64,000 nt of DNA, taken from NCBI GenBank assembly GCA_028095005.1, contig CM051462.1:118224752-118288751 (forward strand), written 5' to 3'. Below, in pieces: positions 34,293 to 44,279 of this stretch. The first letter of the stretch is position 1, and each line of letters begins with the position of its first letter. This stretch comes from Rhynchospora pubera (taxonomy: Eukaryota; Streptophyta; Magnoliopsida; Poales; Cyperaceae). The notes below the pieces were generated by a model. It was not told the origin of the DNA. It did not search any database and saw only the letters and a list, made by a program, of their open reading frames with translations. A program made the translations under genes and the position numbers.

Positions 34293-37200
34293 CTATGTGG
34301 TTCTTCTTTTTTTATTTTTATTATTTCGCATTGCATCCATCCACATCCAATCACGGTCCTTCTTTCGCCGCCCCCGATTAATCATATTCTTATCAGGGAA
34401 CACCACAGGCCCATCGTAGCGAGGCCAATTCTCTTCGTCTTCATAGCAGTGGAAGTCACTTGATGACCATATTTTAACCATGTTCTCTGTACTATATAGT
34501 GGGTCTATAAATTCATCTACTTCCCATCTATATGTACCGCATATGGCAACAACATGAGCACATGGTATTCCGGTCAGTTGAGGTTTTTGACATTTGCACG
34601 TCACACGCCTAGTCGGTAGTTGAGGATCTTCCGGTTGATAATTTCGGTTGATGAGAACTTTGTACTTCCACGTTCTTCCAGGGAAATCTTTCTCGTTGGG
34701 CACCTGTACTTCGAACTCTCCACGTTCAACATCAATGGTTACCACAGTCATCAGCGCTGTAAATATTAAAATATATAAAAAAAATATGTAAATATAAATG
34801 AAGGTTAATTTTAGGTAAAGTATACAACGGTAATCCTTACCCGCTTTAAGAGTATGCTTCATGACTTTTAATTGCACCTTTTTTGGCCACCGTTCTCCAT
34901 CTGCTTGTCTTCCCAATGCTATTTGCTTCCTTTCATTAAACCACTGCACAGTCTTGTACCAAGTGCCTTCTACGAGTCCAACAACTGGGAGTCTTCTCTC
35001 AACCTTGTACCGGCTATTTAGACTTTCAGATCCGTTACTAGTCATAAGACCCCAACGTGCACCAGTGTCAAAAGTTTGTGCCCACCTCTCTGGTCTCATT
35101 CGCTCATTGGTATCTGTCTCGTTTTCTTTACCACACTTCTTAAGATAATCGATAACTTCAGGGTTTGTCACTCGGAGTTCCTCCCACATTTTCATGAATG
35201 GCCGTTTCTTTTTCTTGTTAGCCAACTTATTTCTAAATTTGTGTGGTATACCTTTGTCTTTACCAGAAACCTTGTACACATTTTCACATAAATGTTGCAT
35301 ACAATACCGATGTACGGCCAATGCAGGCTCCGCACTTTCTTGCCATCCGTACTGTGGTCTTTTAAACATGTTCCTTATTCCCCAATGACGGTCTGAGACA
35401 ACACAAAATTTTTTTGGTCCCACCACTTGTTCCCTTAGAAATTTCATGAACCAACCCCAGCAAGTTTCATCCTCCATTCTCACTAAAGCAAATGCTAACG
35501 GAACAAGCCGTTGCTCAGGATCGTAACCGCAAGCCGCTAAGAATTTACCCTTATAGCGACCTGATAAGAAAGAGGCATCAATGCTAATCACGGGCCTAAT
35601 ATACGGAACCGCCGCGATACAAGGCCCGAATGCCCATGCTGCTGCTTCGAACATAGCTCTGTTCGGATCACCTACGCTTTTAAACAACCACTTTATCTGC
35701 GTGCCGGGTGTCGTCCTCTGTATAGCCAATAAAAGACTCGGTAGTTTGTTGTACGAATCTTCCCATGAACCAAAAAGATGTTCGATTGCTCTTTCTCGTC
35801 CCCGCCAAATCTTGTTATAAGTGGGCACCACATTCGGGTATTCTTTCTCCAGTAGAGATTTAACGTCGGGTAAGGAAATACCGACATCTCTCTTTACTGC
35901 ATTTGTAATACAGTTGGCGATAACCTCAGCCGTTAAATTATCATGTGTGAAGTCTCCGGCCCTCCTCACGCATGTATGCTCGTGTTCATTCGTTATTATC
36001 TTCCAAAATTTGCCTTCTCTTTCTGTACGGGCATACATACGCCACTTACAACCATATTCCTTACAGTTCAATATTAATTTTTTCGGAGAACTAGCAGTGG
36101 TTTTATGTTGTACATTTAAACGTAATGAGTATTTTTGACACTCTCCTATGAGTTGCTCTTTCGAGAAAAAAATTGTCCCTTCTGCTAATGGCCCTGATCC
36201 ATGAGGTTGAGACGGTTGAGGTACGGAATTTCTATACTCAGAAATATCTAGAAATTGCCCTACGGGATGGTATGTTTCTGTCCTTCCTGTAAGGTAATAC
36301 TGGTGATTGGGATTCGCGTTTGATTGGGGTCCACCATCGATTCCCTCTGACTCAAATAAGTCAACTTCTTCATCACTAAAGTCCTCACCTGTTGCATAGT
36401 CTGACTGAAAACCGGGACCTCGGTCGTATAAATCATCGAATCGACGTGTTTCTTCTTCGTTTTCTTCGTTTACTTGAACGACATCTTCTTCTTCTTGTGG
36501 CCGGCCGTGCCTACTACTACTACTACCACCATGTTCTTGCCTACTACTACCACCATGTTCCCAAGTGCCTTGACCGGTGTGAGACTCGTAGTATGTACCT
36601 TCTTCTTCCTGAAGTGTACTATCACGAGGATCTATACTGTTAGGGTCCCAAGGATCCCAATCTAATGTAATGGTTTCATTCTCTTCTTCTTGATTGGTTG
36701 CATTTGGTTGTTGGTGTTCTTCTTCCTCATAATTTTGTTGTTCATTATAATTATAATTATAATAACCACCTAATTATAATAAAAAAAATGTGTTATAATC
36801 ACATACAAAAATTGTAGTTAAATAATAACGTAGTTAATATTGTAGTAATCACATACAAAAACGTAGTTAATAACGATATTAAATATTACTTATTAAAAGC
36901 CATTTCTAGAAATTGTTCTTATTTATGTTTTTATGCATAGTTAATATTAATAAATCGCATTTTCATAGTTATTATTATTCTATAGTTAATATGATTTTAA
37001 TATGATTTTAATATGATTTTAATTATTATTCTATAATTATTATTTTCATAGTTAATATTAATATAAATATATATATTTAAGCAAATAATTCTATTATTCA
37101 AAATTAAATGTCACATAATTAAATTCAAAATTAAATTTACCTTGTGCCGGAAGTAAATCGACATGCATTTCTAGACCATCAAGTCGCCTTGCCTCAAAGC

Positions 37201-37447
37201 ACTCGTGTTGAACGTATCGCCATTCATTTTGAGAGTTCACCGGCAAAATAATTTGTTGAAACCTTCCGTCCATAATTACGTTGAAACGCGAAACAATTCT
37301 CAAATTGAACTCACCTTGATAAATTCCCAATGAGGACAAAATTATTTGTTTAATAGATTCATAATCAGTTTGTGGAAAAACATCAAAACGAAAATTATTT
37401 GCTGGATTAAAGGGAGATTGATTGACAAAAACACTAATTGAATACAT
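34293..37447 (-). CDS. MULE transposase (MuDR family), 3 exons, 899 aa, apparently intact
   Basis: Exons: 37447-37141, 36769-34841 and 34756-34293 (2700 nt, phases consistent; donors GTAAAT and GTAAGG). Residues 1-102 form the N-terminal MULE domain. An acidic, Gly/Ser/Glu-rich linker follows, with repeated EHGGSS words. The DNA-binding and catalytic parts begin near residue 330 (LNCKEYGCKWRM). Catalytic acids fit Asp 500 (ISIDASFLSGRYKG), Asp 562 (VVSDRHWGI) and Glu 684 (TSNGSESLN). A SWIM zinc motif C799-x-C801-x9-C811-x-H813 is complete. The function would be cut-and-paste transposition in the nucleus. The second intron is 84 nt and contains no stop, so its retention adds 28 residues in frame. 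After the TAG at 34293 the same frame stays open for about 55 codons. No disabling mutation was found up to that stop. Confidence 0.88.
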
Positions 37448-39044
37448 TTCTATATGACTAAGAATTAATTGGAAAAGATAGATGATATTAAGATTGTGAT
37501 AACGACCAACTATTTATAGTGATAAGATCGGAATTTGAGATTCCGATATTAGCAAACAGATTTAAAAGTTCACGTCAATTCCCGATCAAATCAAATAATT
37601 TGCCGCAGTGTGCTGAACTTATTGCTTAGATCGGAATCCAGGAATCCTATCTAAGCTTAGATCGGAATCCAGGATTCCGATCTAAGCATGTCAGGAATCC
37701 ACCGCCCAATCAAATCAGTTTTTGGTCTTTTTCCCTTTTTACTGTTATTTATTTTATTAATTTAATAATATTTATTATAAATATTTTAATTATATTAATT
37801 AATAAATTAAAATTTAAATATATATATTATATTTTTTGTAATTAAAATTGATTTATTAATAAATTATCATATTCATTAATTAAAATAATTCATTACCTAA
37901 AATAAATTATTTTTTTCAAATATAATTACTTACATTAAATTAGTTAAATGAAATTAAACTAAATTAAATTATTCCATCCTTTTCAAATATAATTACTTAA
38001 ATTAAATTAGTCAAATGAAATTAAATTTAATTAGTTCAATTAAATTAGTTAAATTAAATTAAATTATTACATATTCAATAGCTACATATTTAAATTAAAT
38101 TAAATTAAATTAAATTAGATCGGAATTCAGAATTCCGATCTTAGCATTTGTCAGAGGAATCCACGCACAATCAAATCAATACTTTTTCTTTTTCTTTTTA
38201 CTGTTTTCAATTTAAGTAAATTAATAATTATATTTTAATTAAAATTGTAAAATTAAATTAATCATTTATGTTGTTTTGTAAATTAAATTAAAGTAGTTAA
38301 AAAAATAATAGCTCAATCAAATTAAATTAACTAAATGAAATTAAATTAAATTAATTACTTCAAACAACTAAATAAGATTTTATTACATTAAATTAAGTCA
38401 AATTATTAAATAATTTTATTTAATTAATTTTTAATATATTAATTTTATAATATATTAATTTAATATTAAAATTTTTTATATTTAATTAATGTTTATAAAT
38501 AGAAGTAAAATAAAATATATTAATTTATTATTTTATCTTCAAAATATATTACTAAAATTTCATAATATATTAAGTTAATATTAAAATTTTATATATTTAA
38601 TTAATTTTTATAATAGAAGTACAATAAAACCATGAAAAACGACAAAATTGAGCAGTTACAGCACTGTTCGGAATCCCAGAATCCGATCTAACGTTAGATC
38701 GGAATCCCAGAATCCGATCTAATGTTAGATCGGAATCCCAGAATCCGATCTAACGTTCGGAATCCAGGATTCCGATCTTACGATACTATTTATATTAAAC
38801 TGATTATATTGATATTAAGTTTATTGGATTATATTATTTTAATATTATTATCCAAAATTTCGGCGTTTATTGTCCCGTTTAGATCTGAAAGGAGGTTGTG
38901 GATTTGGAATTATGGCCCATGGGCCAAGGTAGAACTCATTGTAGCAATGCGTTTTTGCTTCTGTTTTTTCTTCTTTAATATATTCTTTGGAAAATAAACA
39001 ATCCCGGAATAAGAGAGAATTGCAAATTCCCGGAATTTCATATG

Positions 39045-39160
39045 CCAAATTTATTATAAACAATCTAAACTCTTCACAAAGTTACACACTTCTCAATAAA
39101 TTTATGTCTAGAATTGCAAATTCTCCAAATTTCTACAACATCCAAAAGGCCCCTAAATAA
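39045..39160. mobile_element. MITE copy with the shared CTTCACAAAGTTACACACTT core
   Basis: Contains AAACTCTTCACAAAGTTACA followed by an ACTTCTCAATAAATTTAT-type segment, then TTCTCCAAATTTC and AAAAGGCCCC at the right. It belongs to the dispersed family also present at 18.0, 43.1, 55.0, 55.4 and 57.4 kb. The left end abuts the MULE flank and is not clear. Confidence 0.7.
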
Positions 39161-39584
39161 ATTGTGATATTCTCATTAGCAAATATTCTAAGACCCATGG
39201 GCCAAGGTAGTACCTTTTCAGAGAAGCTGGCATATATTCTAAGACTAAAGTAAAATTGTTCTCAAAGTACAATTAAAAATTGCTATGATTGATCTTACTT
39301 CGTACTAATAACGCATAAAATTAATAACACAGAGCTTATAGAAATCACATTGACAAGCTGCCTATCCTGTTGGCCGTTGTGTACCCTTTTTTTTTATTTT
39401 CCTTCTCTTTATCCTATATTAAAAACACAGTTCAACTCAGCAAAAGGACTGAATTTAGACCTCACCCCAGTAACTACATATATAAAGAGAAGATTACAGT
39501 CTACAGCACCACACCACAACTTCCCCAAAAAGCAATGAACAAGGATGCCCCAAAACAAATTGGAGCAAATCAACCAGAAATTAG

Positions 39585-40313
39585 TTACAAGGGAGAATCA
39601 TCATCAACAGATGATTGAATTTGGAGCTGGTGTTGTTGGAGCCAGGAATTGTAATCCTGGAGCAACTGCTGAATAAGCAACGGTACCAGTCTATCTAACA
39701 CTCCTTGCATGACCAGGTTGCCGGGTTTCTCGACTGCCGACAAAGGAAGCAAGGAGAACGGCCTGGTATACACCTCAAGCGAGAGCTCTAAATTGACGTC
39801 GAAATCCAAGAACGTCTCGCCGCCATCTTCCCTCCAAGTTATATAATTCCTCATGCAAGCGGAAAACAGCTCGTTTTGTTTCTCTACAACTTCGGATCCT
39901 TGGAACTTGCACGAGAGCAACTCGACCATGCAGTCATGGTCGGTCGGGGCAACGCGGAGGTCAAGCACGGGAGTGACCTCGAAATTGAAGAATTGGATTG
40001 TGTACAATGTGCACCTGTACACGAACGAATTCGCTGAAGAAGGAGGAGGAGGAGAATTGGGCAAGGGATGATAGGAGTGGAGCGCGCGGGTGTTGAGGAG
40101 AGCTTCGACACCGGCTGTGTCTTTAAGAAATTCGCTTAATCTGTTCTTATCAGTTCCGATTGGGAAAGGGATGGCCTCTTTGCGACTAGCTACAATCCTC
40201 GCTCGTTTGCTCTCGGCGCTGCTCTCGGCTTTCACTCTGAGAAATTGGAGTCGGAAAGGGGGATGTTTGGGTAGAGAGCGGAGACGGTAGGGATGGAATT
40301 GCAAGGTGTTCAT
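39585..40313 (-). CDS. DUF1997 family protein, probably plastid-targeted, 242 aa
   Basis: Single uninterrupted reading frame. The first 50 residues are rich in Arg, Ser, Pro and Leu (LRSLPKHPPFRLQFLRVKAE), like a chloroplast transit peptide. The conserved domain covers residues about 75-230, with YRCTLYTIQFFNFEVTPVLD, a Cys/Glu-containing middle and a terminal amphipathic helical part (VMQGVLDRLVPLLIQQLL). DUF1997 (PF09366) proteins occur in plants and cyanobacteria and have no established reaction. Identification is from motif memory and not from a search. The promoter side is unusual: a hairpin MITE is inserted 72 bp upstream of the ATG. Confidence 0.75.
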   Translation of the reverse strand: MNTLQFHPYRLRSLPKHPPFRLQFLRVKAESSAESKRARIVASRKEAIPFPIGTDKNRLSEFLKDTAGVEALLNTRALHSYHPLPNSPPPPSSANSFVYRCTLYTIQFFNFEVTPVLDLRVAPTDHDCMVELLSCKFQGSEVVEKQNELFSACMRNYITWREDGGETFLDFDVNLELSLEVYTRPFSLLPLSAVEKPGNLVMQGVLDRLVPLLIQQLLQDYNSWLQQHQLQIQSSVDDDSPL

Positions 40314-40384
40314 CTCATCGGATATGAGCTACTGAGGTCTCGTATCGGATCTGGAAAGGGGACAAATGCATGTGGATTGTGGAT

Positions 40385-40808
40385 GCACCAGCATCCTCTA
40401 CAGCCATAAAAAGGACTGCTCCAAGCAGTCCTTTTTAATTTTTTTAATTTGTTTAAATTTTAAAATTCAAATGGAGAATCCAAACCGTTGATCTTGTTAA
40501 GTTTTATCGGCGATGCATTTTCATATAAGTTTTATAAAATTTGAAGTTGATTTGATACTTGATTAAGTGATCAAATTATGAACGTATTAGAATTAATCAA
40601 ACCAGGTTCGTTCATTTGTTGATCACTTAATCAAGTATCAAATCAACTTCAAATTTTATAAAACTTATATGAAAATGCATCGCCGATAAAACTTAACAAG
40701 ATCAACGGTTTGGATTCTCCATTTGAATTTTAAAATTTAAACAAATTAAAAAAATTAAAAAGGACTGCTTGGAGCAGTCCTTTTTATGGCTGTAGAGGAT
40801 GCTGGTGC
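40385..40808. mobile_element. Perfect-hairpin Mutator-type MITE, 424 bp
   Basis: Arms 40385-40574 and 40619-40808 are reverse complements over 190 bp with no difference that I could see, separated by a 44-bp loop. The 10-mer GATTGTGGAT lies directly on both sides (40375-40384 and 40809-40818). The termini are GCACCAGC...GCTGGTGC. Each arm also contains its own small stem, AGGACTGCT-cca-AGCAGTCCT. It lies in the promoter or 5'UTR of the DUF1997 gene. A diverged relative is at 43835-44275. Confidence 0.95.
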
Positions 40809-40818
40809 GATTGTGGAT

Positions 40819-41480
40819 AGTGTTACTGTGTTAACTGTTAAGAGCTTGGGGATTTGGAAGAGTCTGGATTGTGGAGTGTTTTTATGCGAAATGAGACCTG
40901 ATAGTTTATTGCTTTTGCAAAAGAGCCATATGTTGTTCATTTTTGGCTTTTTGCTAATGCTGCTTATACTGTGACAAAATTCCAGGTACCTAGAGGATAA
41001 TTCAAATTCCATTACCCGCTTACAAGAGAATTTGTCAGTTCATGATATGGTCTATTTTTATGACGACAGTAAATTATCAAAAAAAAAAAGAAAAGAAAAA
41101 AACTGTTATATTGTTTGAGATAAAAATGCTGCCAAGGCTTCTAGCTTTTAGTTTCCACAGAAATTTCATGATTGGATTTCAAAACATTCTCATTAAAAAA
41201 ACGTATTTCTTAACCACTAGACCAGAAGCTAATTCTTAAAAACAAAAATTATTATGTTTTTCTGTATTAAAATGTAAGAAAAAAATCTTTAGTAATCTTT
41301 AATTTTAATCTTGTAACTGAAAACATAATAAGAGGAGATATTTAGTCACTGTATCATCATATATCCTTTCAAATTTCAACTTTTTTTTTTACATTGCAGG
41401 AAGATTGTTTCCAAGTAGCCGGCACTGACCACCAGTATCTCTCCTAAAATTTGTTTTGCTCTCTCGATTAATGAGTGTAA
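40819..41480. other. Intergenic, no supported gene
   Basis: Short AT-rich spacer. ORFs of up to 65 codons here show no family resemblance. Confidence 0.4.
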
Positions 41481-41481
41481 A

Positions 41482-42760
41482 CCTATGTTATCTGGATACG
41501 CCGAATCGGATACGTATCCGACGCGGATACGCACCCAATTCGCCAAATGGCATATCTTAATGTTTTATTCGATATTGACCGTCGGATACGGTCGTCGATG
41601 CGGCGCAGTGCGCGTATCGAGACTAAGAGGCTGCCCCATCAGATTGGGAAAGACTAAATTTATTTGACATCTGAGACAAATATACATATACATAATACAT
41701 AATATTTTAATAGTAGTAGAAGTACCAGTACCAATACCAATACCAAATATATTAAGAGGATTGCTAAAATGCTATGCATAGCACGGATGCGTTCATGCTA
41801 CGGATTCGTTCTTGTATTTCATGCTTCAAACAACCGATCCAAACCATTCATTATCTTCTGCGTATTGAAATCTTATTAGAAGTCAAATTTTATATTTTTT
41901 TGAATTTTTTTATTATTTTTCTCAGATTTTTGAAAATCACTGTTATTGAAGGGTCCAGAATTTATTAGATTAAGTATTTTAAAAAATCTGAAAAAAATAG
42001 TAAAACAATTAAAAAAAATGTCGTATCCCCGCACCCGCATCGTATCCGACACGATACCCGCACCCGCATCCAAGTAACTAGGGGTGCATAACGTGAAAAA
42101 CGACCACGAAAGTGGTCATTTTCGTTAACCGTTGCATTGGTGCACGGAATTTTTATACTTATTGCGTTGATTGTTGCATCCGTTTAACACATGTTGCGTT
42201 GATTGTTTCGTTGATGGGAACGATCAAAACGGTTATAACCGTCTTTGACTACCTAACTGTTTTGCATTTTTATTAAGATGCAAGAAAATAAACTATTCTG
42301 CATTTTATATGAAACAGAGATAGAGAAATGACAGGTTAGGTCAAGCGGGAAAGGGGGAGGAGGCACCATCATCATCTCTCGCTCTCGACGGCGATTGTAC
42401 TGGGTGGTGCAGAGGCGAGAGAGATAAATGTGACTATGTTCGGCGGAGAAATGACGGAGCGACGCTGCAGAAATCTAATTTTACTCGTTTCTCCCTCGAT
42501 CTCTCCGCTGAGGTCCTCTACAATCTAATAATAAAACCATGAAAAAAATTTTAGACGAAATGCGCGAAATAAACGACCACGAAACGTACCAGTTTCACTA
42601 ATCGTTCCGTTGTGAGACGAAACAATATTTCTATTTGCGTTAGTTGTTCCGTTCCTTAAACGAAACTAAAATCCTTATCCGTTACCGTTCCGTTTTCAAC
42701 GAAACGAAACGAAAGAACGATTGAAACGGCTACCGTTTTCAGCCCTACAAGTAACATAGG
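41482..42760. mobile_element. TIR element carrying a foldback fragment and a nested hAT
   Basis: Left end CCTATGTTATCTGGATACG and right end (reverse complement) CCTATGTTACTTGGATGCG are inverted repeats, flanked on both sides by TGTAAA (41476-41481 and 42761-42766). Repeated GGATACG and CCGCACCCGCATC words lie next to each end. At 41760-42010 there is half of a foldback element related to those at 51.8-52.2 kb. At 42079-42747 a hAT element has inserted. The superfamily is uncertain. Confidence 0.7.
42079..42747. mobile_element. hAT-type non-autonomous element (669 bp), perfect 8-bp duplication
   Basis: Starts TAGGGGTGCATAACG and ends TTTTCAGCCCTA, flanked by CAAGTAAC on both sides (42071-42078 and 42748-42755). 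Subterminal segments repeat GAAACGAAA and TTCGTTAACCGTT words as in the 21.5-kb relative. The middle (about 42320-42500) is unrelated to that relative and includes purine/pyrimidine-rich CTCTCGCTCTCGACGGCGAT; it may be captured host sequence. Confidence 0.9.
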
Positions 42761-43065
42761 TGTAAACCCTCTAGAATGGCCTGCTTGAATAGAAGGCTTT
42801 GTCAGCTCTGTAACAATCTAAGCCTATTTCAAAAGAGGGCAATTATTTTTGTTTTGGTCGTGTCATTGTTTGCTTGTGGGCTTGTGGCATATATATTCAA
42901 AAAATTTCTAATTGATTATAACACAACATTCGAAATTCTTTTTTCCTAATTGTGCCTTCTTTTTCTTTTGTAAAAAAAAAACTAAAGATTGAATCAAGTG
43001 TTTTTCAATTCAAGATATTTATAAACAATCCTCCGATAGAATTTTGAAAACGAGACCTTCACTTT

Positions 43066-43208
43066 GGCACCGTTTGGATGCGTTGAGAAGAAGGTAGGAA
43101 GAAGGGAAGAAATAAATTATAAACAATTCAAACTCTTCACAAAGTTATACACTTCCCAATACTTCTTCTCACTTCTTCCCTTCTTCCCACACTTATCCAA
43201 ACGGAGCC
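43066..43208. mobile_element. Complete short MITE of the GTTTGGAT-end family (143 bp)
   Basis: Left end GGCACCGTTTGGATGCGTTG and right end (reverse complement) GGCTCCGTTTGGATAAGTGT are inverted repeats. The core ACTCTTCACAAAGTTATACA followed by CTTCCCAATACTTC is the family hallmark. TTT lies on both flanks, possibly a 3-bp duplication. Confidence 0.8.
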
Positions 43209-43834
43209 TTTGTGCATAAATTATTGAATAGAATATGAAACGTCCATTTCAAGTCAGGCTATTTATTTTAAATCTAACTATATAAACTCCTCATCTCTAT
43301 TTGTTGAGACTGATTTTATGTAAATCATCCCAATCCGTCTACTTAGAGATGAACAATTCAGCTTATACGGGAGGATTGCAACTTTTTTATAACAGTAGAG
43401 AGGAGGTGTTTCCGTAGCAGTGGAGGAGAATATAAATCCAAAATCTTTGGCTTATTTCGGTAGTCCCAAGATTATTTATGCCTCTCGTCTATCAAATTGT
43501 GTTGTATTCAATCAAGAGCAATCCAAAGACCAGAATCTCCGGAAAACAATAACCAATATCCTGGCCATAACAATTATTATTAATTAAATATGGAATAAAA
43601 AGTTTGAATAGTGAACTCAAGAAAATTATTTTGCGTCTTATTGTCGAATTCTTGGAGCTATTTACTAAATCGTTGTTAGAAGTTCGTCAATCGTAACAAT
43701 TCTTAATTGTAGTTATCTACCGTTGCAATTCATTTGAACAATCCAATTCAATTTTGGTTATAGTTATTGGTTCAAAGTAATTGTAGAAACGATTTCAAGG
43801 AAGGTTCTGCTATCGAAATTTTGATTGCATATTG

Positions 43835-44275
43835 TAAGGAAGGTTCTGCTTATCTGCTATCAAAATTTTGATTGCACCCAAATATCAATATTTTGCTATT
43901 AAGTTATTTTTCAAATTTCAAAATTTAAATGTTAAATCTAAACCTGTTGATCTTATTTAGCTTAATGAGCAATGCTTTTTCAACTTCTCATATAAGAAGT
44001 TTTGTAAATTTGGAGTTTATTTGATACTTGATCAAGAGATAAAAAAACAGACGAACCTTGTTAACTATGATAAATTCGTTTTAATACGTTCATGTTTTAG
44101 CCTTTGATCGAGTATGAAATAGACTCTAAAATATTCAAAACTCATATGAAAATGCATCGCTCATTAAATTAAAAAAGATCAACGGTTTGAATTTAATGTT
44201 TGAATTTTAAATTTTAAAAAATTAACTAAATAGAAAATTATTGGTAGCGGCACCTTCCTCTACAATTATATTAAA
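43835..44275. mobile_element. Old, diverged relative of the 40.4-kb hairpin MITE
   Basis: The words ATTTCAAAATTTAAA, GTTGATCTT, TTTGATACTTGATCAAG, GAACGTATT-like and ATGAAAATGCATCGC/GCAATGC...CAT recur in the same inverted arrangement as at 40385-40808. The ends read GGAAGGTTCTGC versus GGAAGGTGCCGC (inverted). The arms are clearly imperfect, so it is older than the 40.4-kb copy. Confidence 0.65.
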
Positions 44276-44279
44276 TCTC

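Larger units (their letters stand above)
32777..38863 (-). mobile_element. Mutator-like element (MULE), 6.1 kb, structurally complete
   Basis: The left end, CCGAAATTTTG at 32777, and the right end, CAAAATTTCGG at 38863, are inverted repeats extending over at least 100 bp, including ATAATCCAATAAA-type words and TTTAATATAAATAGTATCGT. The flanks CGTTTATGG (32768-32776) and CGTTTATTG (38864-38872) form a 9-bp target duplication with one mismatch. The interior carries one transposase gene on the minus strand (37447-34293), AT-rich subterminal regions, two 190-bp tandem repeats and many palindromes built on GATCGGAATCC. Long TIR, a 9-bp duplication and a MuDR-type transposase place it in the Mutator superfamily. 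Confidence 0.93.

Noticed and set aside
34293..36071. Reading the transposase as a single 592-codon frame starting at a non-ATG codon
   Set aside because: The frame continues upstream without a stop to 36769 and joins an N-terminal exon (37447-37141); the 84-nt in-frame intron explains the hydrophobic stretch within.
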